A stretch of DNA of 38,144 bases from an uncultured Catenibacillus sp. Lineage in GTDB: Bacteria > Bacillota > Clostridia > Lachnospirales > Lachnospiraceae. Every line of letters begins with the position of its first letter. The stretch's first letter is position 1. Below are positions 32,431 through 38,144 of the stretch, in pieces. The stretch covers positions 1 through 38,144 of the forward strand of contig CAKRHR010000025.1 of NCBI GenBank assembly GCA_934339005.1, written 5' to 3'. The notes under the pieces were generated by a model. It ran no database searches, had not been told where the DNA came from, and saw only the letters and a list, made by a program, of their open reading frames with translations. Made by a program: the position numbers and the translations under genes.

Positions 32431-32847
32431 TTATATTTTTGATTTTTTCTGATAATACCGTTGCCTGCGATAATTCATTTCCCCAAGCAATACTACCTGA
32501 ATCAGGTTTTTGAGCCAGCTATCCTGCCCCCGGCAGCTCGTGCAATGTTTAGAAGCTTCAAACACCTCATCCTCCTCATACACCGGCATAAAGAAATTTT
32601 CAAGATATTTGGCTTTATCATAAATCCTTGCGGAAATCTGTTCAATCCCCGTTTTATCCGGATATTCATCAAACATAATACTTCCATCGTACTCCAACAT
32701 ATCACATTCCTCCTCCACGTAACCTAAAATCTCGATACTCATCGGGAGATACTGACTTTTCATATAATGCATATCATCCCGAAGCCGATTGCCCTGATAA
32801 GCCGGCGGATAATATTTGATTTTTGAACGTTCATCCTGTTCTGCCAT
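32431..32847 (-). CDS. Hypothetical protein, 138 residues
   Basis: I do not recognise this family. The start at 32847 (MAEQDERSK) has GGAG 6 bases upstream; the frame is open to 32859. It is predicted cytoplasmic, with no signal peptide or membrane helix. It is rich in Tyr and Glu in the first 100 residues (IKYYPPAYQGNRL, LGYVEEECDMLEYDGSIMFDEYPDK). A Cys pair CTSC lies near residue 103 and the tail is basic (YRRQRYYQKKSKI). The composition and position suggest a small conserved protein specific to the group. It is divergent from malQ across 168 bases. Confidence 0.7.
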   Translation of the reverse strand: MAEQDERSKIKYYPPAYQGNRLRDDMHYMKSQYLPMSIEILGYVEEECDMLEYDGSIMFDEYPDKTGIEQISARIYDKAKYLENFFMPVYEEDEVFEASKHCTSCRGQDSWLKNLIQVVLLGEMNYRRQRYYQKKSKI

Positions 32848-33015
32848 AACAATCTCCATATTGTTTGTGCGTTTACATTATCTTATTCAAAAATATGATT
32901 TTGCGTACCTGTCCTATAGTTTTTGTTACTTTTTCTTAAAAAAAGTCTATGATAATCACATAAAAAAGTGTATTATACTTGTATATGAATATTTCCTATA
33001 TTTCGGAGGTTTACA

Positions 33016-34608
33016 ATGAAAGAAACAAACTCTATCACAGCAAGATATTCCGGTATTCTTGTACATCCTACATCTTTCCCTTCACCATACGGCATTGGTG
33101 ACCTTGGCAAAGGTGCTTATGATTTTATTGATTTTTCAAAAGACGCTGGACAGACACTCTGGCAGTGCCTTCCACTTGGACCTACAGGTTTTGGTGATTC
33201 ACCTTATCAGTCATTTTCATCATTTGCCGGACAACCGCTGATCATCAGCCCCGACAAGCTTATTGAAGATGGTCTTTTAACTAAAGAAGACATCGGCGAA
33301 GTGCCTCACTGGAATCCAGAACAGATTGATTACGGAACCGCAATTGCATGGAAGACAGAACTGCTCAGGAAATCCTATGTTCATTTCAAAGCTTCTACTG
33401 ACAAAGAATTATTAGACTCTTACGATACATTCTGCGAAAAGTACGCTTACTGGCTCGATGATTATGCTTTATTTATGGCCCTTAAGAATTTACACGAAGG
33501 CCAGTCCTGGACAAACTGGGAGGAAAAATACAAATTTATCAAACCACGTACACGTACAATTGTTTCTAAAGAATGTGCCGAAGATATCAACTATTACAAG
33601 TTTGTACAGTTTATCTTCATGAAACAATGGACAGAGCTTAAAACCTATGCTAATGAAAACGGCATTAAGATTATCGGCGATATACCGATTTTTGTTTCTC
33701 CTGACAGTGCAGATGTCTGGGCGAACAAGCATTTGTTCCAGCTGGATTCCAAAGGCTATCCTCTTGCTGTTGCCGGTGTACCACCAGATTATTTCAGTGC
33801 GACAGGTCAGCTTTGGGGCAATCCTCTGTACGCATGGGATGAACATGCCAAAGAAGATTATGCATGGTGGACAAAACGTATTGAACATCAGCTTGAACTT
33901 GTGGACTACTTAAGAATTGACCATTTCCGCGGTTTTGAAGCTTACTGGTCTGTACCATATGGCGAAGAAACAGCCATAAATGGTGAATGGGTCAAAGGTC
34001 CCGGCAGCAACTTATTTAAGGCTATTCGCAAGGTACTTGGTGAAGATCTTCCTATTTTTGCAGAAGACCTTGGCATTATTACTGAAGAAGTTGAAGCATT
34101 ACGTGACGAATTTGATTTTCCTGGTATGAAGGTGCTTCAGTTTGCATTCAATGACATTGCTGAAAGTACATTTTTACCGCATCAGTTTAAAACAAATAAC
34201 TGCATCTGCTATACAGGTACGCATGATAATGATACAACCCGCGGCTGGTATGAAAATGCATCCGAATTATCTAAAGACAAAGTTCGCCGCTACATGAGCT
34301 GTGACGGCAGCATTATTACATGGGATTTCATCCGTACAGCACTGGCTACCTGTGCAAAATACGCAGTATTCCCAATGCAGGATTTACTCGGTCTTGACAA
34401 CTCCGCCCGTATGAATACACCTGGTGTTGCAGCCGGCAACTGGGCATGGAGATATACAAATCATGCTTTAAATGCTGATATGGCCGCAAGATTAAAAGAA
34501 ACCTGCGTATTATTCGGTCGTACAGGTGATATCGAAGAACCTGAAGAAGTTGAAGAAGAAACGGCTGCTTCTGAAAACATTGCAGAAAATACTGAACACA
34601 TAATTTAA
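33016..34608 (+). CDS. malQ: 4-alpha-glucanotransferase (amylomaltase, GH77)
   Basis: This 530-residue cytoplasmic enzyme transfers alpha-1,4-glucan chains during maltodextrin and glycogen metabolism. GH77 motifs in order: SPYQSFSSFAGQP near residue 65, GDIPIFVSPDSADVWAN, DYLRIDHFRGFEAYWSVP with the nucleophile Asp, FAEDLGIIT with the acid/base Glu, and CYTGTHDNDTTRGWY. After the normal end of the fold (about residue 500) an acidic tail follows (EEPEEVEEETAASENIAEN), unusual for the family. CGGAGG lies 6 bases before the ATG. The plsC-like gene follows after 16 bases. Confidence 0.96.
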   Translation: MKETNSITARYSGILVHPTSFPSPYGIGDLGKGAYDFIDFSKDAGQTLWQCLPLGPTGFGDSPYQSFSSFAGQPLIISPDKLIEDGLLTKEDIGEVPHWNPEQIDYGTAIAWKTELLRKSYVHFKASTDKELLDSYDTFCEKYAYWLDDYALFMALKNLHEGQSWTNWEEKYKFIKPRTRTIVSKECAEDINYYKFVQFIFMKQWTELKTYANENGIKIIGDIPIFVSPDSADVWANKHLFQLDSKGYPLAVAGVPPDYFSATGQLWGNPLYAWDEHAKEDYAWWTKRIEHQLELVDYLRIDHFRGFEAYWSVPYGEETAINGEWVKGPGSNLFKAIRKVLGEDLPIFAEDLGIITEEVEALRDEFDFPGMKVLQFAFNDIAESTFLPHQFKTNNCICYTGTHDNDTTRGWYENASELSKDKVRRYMSCDGSIITWDFIRTALATCAKYAVFPMQDLLGLDNSARMNTPGVAAGNWAWRYTNHALNADMAARLKETCVLFGRTGDIEEPEEVEEETAASENIAENTEHII

Positions 34609-34624
34609 TGGGAGATAATGTTAC

Positions 34625-35374
34625 ATGTTTCGCCTGATTATAATGCTCTTATATCTGGTGATTGTTTTTATCATCAGTATTCCGATGTGGATCTATTATT
34701 ACATCCGAAGACGCCGCCATCCGGAAGCTGTTGCAAAAAGTGCACAGAAAGTTGTTGTATTTTTTCTTGACGGGCTCGTTTTCTTAAGCGGCAGCAAGAT
34801 TATCGTCAAAGGCCTTGAAAATGTGCCTGAGGATGTACCGGTGCTTTATGTTGGCAATCATAAGAGTATTTTTGATATTATCGTCGGTTATCATTATGTC
34901 AAAAATAATACCGGTTTTATTGCCAAGGACTCTATGAAAAAGACGCCACTGCTCAGTACATGGATGGTGCTTATCAACTGCCTGTTTTTAAATCGTACTG
35001 ATGTCCGTGAAGGGTTAAAGACGATTCTTAAAGGCATTGACCTTGTCAAAAACGGAACTTCCGTTTTTATTTTCCCGGAGGGCACACGTTCCACCACAGA
35101 CGAACTGCTGCCATTTAAAGAAGGCAGTTTAAAAATCGCTGAAAAAACAAAATGTCCGGTGATTCCTGTTGCCATCAGCCACACCGATGATATTTTTGAC
35201 AATCACATGCCACTTGTGAGAGCTTCAACGGTTGTTTATGAATTTGGCAAACCAATTAATTTAAATACATTGGATAAAGAAACCAAACGTCACAGCGGTG
35301 CTTATGTGCGCGATATCATTATTGAAATGCGCAGCCATCACGATGATATTATCCGTGAAGCTGCAGGCAAATAA
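34625..35374 (+). CDS. 1-acyl-glycerol-3-phosphate acyltransferase-like (PlsC family)
   Basis: This 249-residue membrane-associated acyltransferase of phospholipid synthesis has an N-terminal hydrophobic anchor (about 3-27) followed by a basic RRRRH patch. The catalytic HX4D motif is GNHKSIFD (His79, Asp84). The phosphate-binding motif is FPEGTRS (149-155), and PVIPVAI comes later. GGGAG lies 10 bases upstream. It is placed 16 bases after malQ, so probably co-transcribed, although the two enzymes share no pathway. Confidence 0.92.
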   Translation: MFRLIIMLLYLVIVFIISIPMWIYYYIRRRRHPEAVAKSAQKVVVFFLDGLVFLSGSKIIVKGLENVPEDVPVLYVGNHKSIFDIIVGYHYVKNNTGFIAKDSMKKTPLLSTWMVLINCLFLNRTDVREGLKTILKGIDLVKNGTSVFIFPEGTRSTTDELLPFKEGSLKIAEKTKCPVIPVAISHTDDIFDNHMPLVRASTVVYEFGKPINLNTLDKETKRHSGAYVRDIIIEMRSHHDDIIREAAGK

Positions 35375-35417
35375 TGTTTTACTGATTTTGTTACAGGGAA
35401 AAATCCTTCTCTGTAAA

Positions 35418-35448
35418 CTGTAAAATGACTTTTTCCTGTAAAATGACT
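35418..35448. repeat. Direct repeat downstream of the PlsC-like gene
   Basis: CTGTAAAATGACT occurs at 35418-35430 and 35436-35448, an 18-base period. The same stretch can also pair TTACAGG..AAAAA (from about 35390) with TTTTTCCTGTAA, which may give weak termination. Confidence 0.5.
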
Positions 35449-35468
35449 ATTTTCTCAGTCACACATTA

Positions 35469-35497
35469 TTGCCAAATGCCTCAAAAGATGTTAAAAT
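35469..35497 (+). promoter_or_regulatory. Promoter of the 175-residue membrane-protein gene
   Basis: TTGCCA at 35469-35474, a 17-base spacer and TAAAAT at 35492-35497. Confidence 0.55.
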
Positions 35498-35536
35498 CTT
35501 ACTTAAATGTAATAAGTAACGTAAGGAGGATGTATT

Positions 35537-36064
35537 GTGGAATTCACACCTATAGCATTAGCCGGTCTTAGTCCTTTTGCCATTACGATGATTGTGATTG
35601 CAGTTGTTTTGATTGCTGCACTCATTTTCCTTTATTTCTTCGGCAAAAAGCAACAGAAAAAGATGGACGAAAACCAGAAGGAAATCGATGCTGCTGCACA
35701 GCAGGTTACGATGTTGGTTATAGATAAAAAGAAGATGCGCCTTACCAAAGCAGGCCTGCCACAGATGGTTATCGATGCTACACCAAAGTACGCACGTCTG
35801 GCAAAGGTTCCTGTTGTTAAAGCCAAAGTTGGTCCAAGAGTCATGACATTGATTGCAGACGTCAACATCTTTGATATGATTCCAGTTAAGCAGGAAATCA
35901 AAGCCACTGTCAGTGGTATCTATATCACAAAAGTTCGTTCACTCCGTGGACCTGCCCTTGTCAAACCAGCCAAGAAAACTTTCCGTCAGAAGCTGATGGC
36001 TAAAGTTAAAACAAATCAGGCTGAACAGGCAGCACAGACAAAGAAATCTAACAAAAAGAAATAA
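35537..36064 (+). CDS. Hypothetical single-span membrane protein, 175 residues
   Basis: The start is a GTG at 35537 behind AAGGAGG. One transmembrane helix lies at about residues 12-35 (SPFAITMIVIAVVLIAALIF), followed by GKKQQKKMDENQKE, so the rest is cytoplasmic by the positive-inside rule. The soluble part (about 55-140) is beta-rich and ends in a strongly basic tail (KKTFRQKLMAKVKTN... KKSNKKK). The layout of one helix then QQKK resembles YajC, but the remainder does not, and I do not claim that function. It forms its own transcription unit with promoter and terminator, next to a secreted-protein foldase. Confidence 0.75.
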   Translation: MEFTPIALAGLSPFAITMIVIAVVLIAALIFLYFFGKKQQKKMDENQKEIDAAAQQVTMLVIDKKKMRLTKAGLPQMVIDATPKYARLAKVPVVKAKVGPRVMTLIADVNIFDMIPVKQEIKATVSGIYITKVRSLRGPALVKPAKKTFRQKLMAKVKTNQAEQAAQTKKSNKKK

Positions 36065-36078
36065 GACGAAATCTTTTC

Positions 36079-36118
36079 ATAAGCGATATATGTATGATGC
36101 ATATATCGCTTATTTTTA
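36079..36118 (+). terminator. Intrinsic terminator
   Basis: A near-perfect 14-bp stem ATAAGCGATATATG/CATATATCGCTTAT (36079-36092 and 36100-36113) followed by TTTTTATA. Confidence 0.9.
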
Positions 36119-36302
36119 TATGCAACTTATTTTCCGATTATTTTTATAAAATTTTTCCTGAATTTTAGTTTATAAGTTTTGTTAAAAATTTTTTATCAAA
36201 GGTATTCAGACATATTTTTTTGTGATGTTTTTTTGAATTTTTTATGAAAACGCTGTAAATATTTGCTTATTTAGTGTAAGATATAGAAAGACTATTATTA
36301 TG

Positions 36303-36336
36303 AAAGGAGTCTGTAATCCAAATTACAGCGAGGAAT
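36303..36336 (+). promoter_or_regulatory. Structured ribosome binding region of the foldase gene
   Basis: AAAGGAG (36303-36309) lies 27 bases before the ATG, too far for normal initiation. Between them CTGTAAT/ATTACAG (36311-36317 and 36322-36328) forms a 7-bp hairpin with a CCAA loop. Folding removes 18 bases and leaves a spacing of 9. A second GAGG stands only 3 bases from the ATG, which is too near. Confidence 0.5.
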
Positions 36337-38022
36337 ATGGCAACGAAAAATAACAAAAATTCAAACCAGCCTGCTGAAAAGAAAATGACACGTTATGATT
36401 TAAAGATGCAGCGTCGTCATCAGCAGGAAGTACGTGAAAAACGTATCTCCATGATTACGAAATGGGGTGCCGCAGTGGTAGCTGCCATTATCGTTATCGC
36501 TATCGGTGTATCCATTTACAACAACTATGCCGATAAGCACGGCGAATATGTTAAAGTCGGCAGTCATTCAATTAAGAGAGAGGAATATGACTTCTACTAT
36601 GCACTCAGCCGTACATCATTTTTAAATTCTTACGGAAGTTACCTGTCTTACATGGGTGTTGATACTTCACAGGATATCGATTCCCAGACATACACACAGG
36701 ATATGACTTACGGGGATTATTTTGCACAACAGGCCGTTGGTCAGATGCAGTCTACATATGCATTGCTTGACAAGGCCAACGAAGAAGGTTTCACTTATGA
36801 TGCTTCTGAAGAACTGGCAAACTTTGAAGCTGATTTAAATGCTGCAGCATCAGAAAATAATGTATCCGCAGATACATATCTGACACAGCTTTACGGTGAT
36901 GAAGCAACGCTGGATCACATCAAGACATATTATTCTAACTATGTCGTATCTACGATGTTCCAGAATCATATTTCTGAAAGCTTTGACATCACAGATGACG
37001 AGATTGATACTTACTATGAAGATAACAAAGATACTTACGACCTTGTTGACTACCGTATCTTTACAGTAAATGCTGACATTCCAGAAGATACAACTGAATC
37101 TGACGAAACTTCTGAATCTCTAACAGATGAAGAAAAAGCAGCCCAGGATGCTGAAAAAGAAGCTCAGACTACAGCAGCTATGGCAGAAGCTAAAGCAACA
37201 GCAGATGCATTTTTAGCTGAAGTTACAGATGAAGACAGCTTTATCAAACAGTGTGCTATTCATGACAGCAGTTATGCAGATGCTTCCGCTTCATTAAAAG
37301 AAGATGCAGCAAAATCAAGTATTTCACCAACAGATGTTGCTGACTGGCTCTTTGACGCAAGCCGCAGCGAAGGCGATACAACAGTCATTGAAAATACATC
37401 CAATAACAGCTATGCGATTGTTTACTTCATCGACAGAAAGATTAATGATGCACCAACAGCAAACTTCAGACAGATTGTTATTGCTGCAGATGCTTCTGCA
37501 GAAGATACAGACGCAGCTTCAGAAGAAGCTAAAAACAAAGCAGACGATTTACTTGCACAGTGGACAGCCGGCGATGCTACAGAAGATAGCTTCTCAGCAC
37601 TTGCTAAGGCATCCAGCGATGATTCTTACACAAGCTCTAACGGCGGTCTTCGCACAGGTGTGAGCGCATCTGCACTCAGCACTGCACTTTCAGACTGGTT
37701 ACTTGACAGCAGCCGTCAGGAAGGTGACACAACAGTTATCCAGAATGGTAACTACTATTATGTGCTCTACTATGTATCCTCAGGTGATGCTAAATGGCAT
37801 GAAGATATTGAAAGTGCACTTCGTTCACAGAAACTTTCAGACTATATGACAGCCCTCAAAAAAGATTACACTGTCAAAGATACCCGTGCAAACTTAAAAT
37901 ATCTTGAACTTGAAAAAGCAGCCGCAGAAACAGAATCCGAAACGACATCTGAATCTACAGATGAATCCGCTGAATCAACAGATTCCGCTACAACAGATAC
38001 ATCTGAAACAACGGCAGAATAA
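36337..38022 (+). CDS. Membrane-anchored peptidyl-prolyl isomerase-like foldase (SurA/PrsA type, PPIC domains)
   Basis: This 561-residue protein has a basic cytoplasmic N-terminus, a transmembrane helix at 43-61, and the remainder outside the cell. A SurA_N-like helical region follows (about 75-225: IKREEYDFYYALSR, ADTYLTQLYGDEATLDHIKTYY, ITDDEIDTYYEDNKDTYD). Two PPIC/parvulin-like repeats follow (about 230-375, VDYRIFTVNAD..; and 380-500, ANFRQIVIA..), each ending with an EGDTTVI..N..Y.I/V.YF strand pattern. A Ser/Thr/Glu-rich tail closes it. Such proteins help exported proteins fold. The repeats are diverged, so isomerase activity is uncertain. Confidence 0.85.
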   Translation: MATKNNKNSNQPAEKKMTRYDLKMQRRHQQEVREKRISMITKWGAAVVAAIIVIAIGVSIYNNYADKHGEYVKVGSHSIKREEYDFYYALSRTSFLNSYGSYLSYMGVDTSQDIDSQTYTQDMTYGDYFAQQAVGQMQSTYALLDKANEEGFTYDASEELANFEADLNAAASENNVSADTYLTQLYGDEATLDHIKTYYSNYVVSTMFQNHISESFDITDDEIDTYYEDNKDTYDLVDYRIFTVNADIPEDTTESDETSESLTDEEKAAQDAEKEAQTTAAMAEAKATADAFLAEVTDEDSFIKQCAIHDSSYADASASLKEDAAKSSISPTDVADWLFDASRSEGDTTVIENTSNNSYAIVYFIDRKINDAPTANFRQIVIAADASAEDTDAASEEAKNKADDLLAQWTAGDATEDSFSALAKASSDDSYTSSNGGLRTGVSASALSTALSDWLLDSSRQEGDTTVIQNGNYYYVLYYVSSGDAKWHEDIESALRSQKLSDYMTALKKDYTVKDTRANLKYLELEKAAAETESETTSESTDESAESTDSATTDTSETTAE

Positions 38023-38107
38023 AATTTAATAAGATATGATTGCTAAAAAAGGCAATGTCCAAATATCGGGTTCTTTCTGAATTTTGGGTATAACCAAATG
38101 AAACATT

Positions 38108-38139
38108 AGCGGGTATCAAATTGATACCCGCTTGTTTTA
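38108..38139 (+). terminator. Intrinsic terminator of the foldase gene
   Basis: AGCGGGTATCAA and TTGATACCCGCT are perfect inverted copies (38108-38119 and 38121-38132) followed by TGTTTTAT. Confidence 0.85.
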
Positions 38140-38144
38140 TAATA

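Noticed and set aside
1..38144. tRNA, rRNA and CRISPR arrays
   Set aside because: I saw no GGTTCGAATCC-like T-loops in cloverleaf context, no rRNA segments, and no regularly spaced repeats of 25-40 bases.

Overview
The window looks like chromosome of a low-GC Gram-positive anaerobe of the class Clostridia, most likely Lachnospiraceae. This rests on strong AGGAGG-type ribosome sites, sigma-A style promoters, many intrinsic terminators, and the gene families present (DUF1540, DUF815, CsoR, YhaO/YhaN-like pair, PatB/MalY-type lyase, SurA/PrsA-like foldase). I do not assign a species. No rRNA, tRNA or CRISPR array was recognised.

Left accessory part (1-6 kb). It starts with the 5' end of a secreted cysteine-rich surface protein that runs off the left edge. 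Next come an 800-base gene-free stretch with hairpins, an IS110-family insertion sequence whose upstream end looks like a bridge-RNA locus, and an Rpn-type nuclease gene. A GntR/FCD regulator then faces a cytidylate-kinase-like gene across a compact divergent control region that also holds a foldable leader. A broken second copy of the Rpn C-terminus lies at 5.6-5.95 kb.

Middle part (6-22 kb), mostly minus strand: hisS, a DUF815 AAA+ ATPase, a PucR-type regulator divergent from a URO-D/corrinoid-methyltransferase-like protein, a broken AraC-type response regulator, and an iron-sulfur-flavoprotein-like protein with a zinc ribbon. A copper operon (csoR then copA, with a CopZ domain fused at the 3' end) follows, then a potassium operon (trkA then trkH) and an L,D-transpeptidase.

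Right part (22-38 kb): a 52-residue DUF1540 protein, then an intergenic cluster of DnaA boxes. After that come a YhaO/YhaN-like nuclease-ATPase pair, a Gfo/Idh/MocA oxidoreductase convergent with an SLC13/ArsB-type permease, asnS, a PatB-like lyase with a SAM methyltransferase, and a small hypothetical gene. The last genes are on the plus strand: malQ with a PlsC acyltransferase, a small membrane protein, and a membrane-anchored PPIC-type foldase.

The points most worth a second look are the DnaA-box cluster far from any dnaA, the putative IS110 bridge RNA with a promoter that would be rebuilt in the circular form, the CopA-CopZ fusion with an internal ribosome site, the GntR switch with a structured leader, and a start codon whose Shine-Dalgarno is brought into range by a small hairpin. 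All assignments come from reading the sequence; no database search was run.
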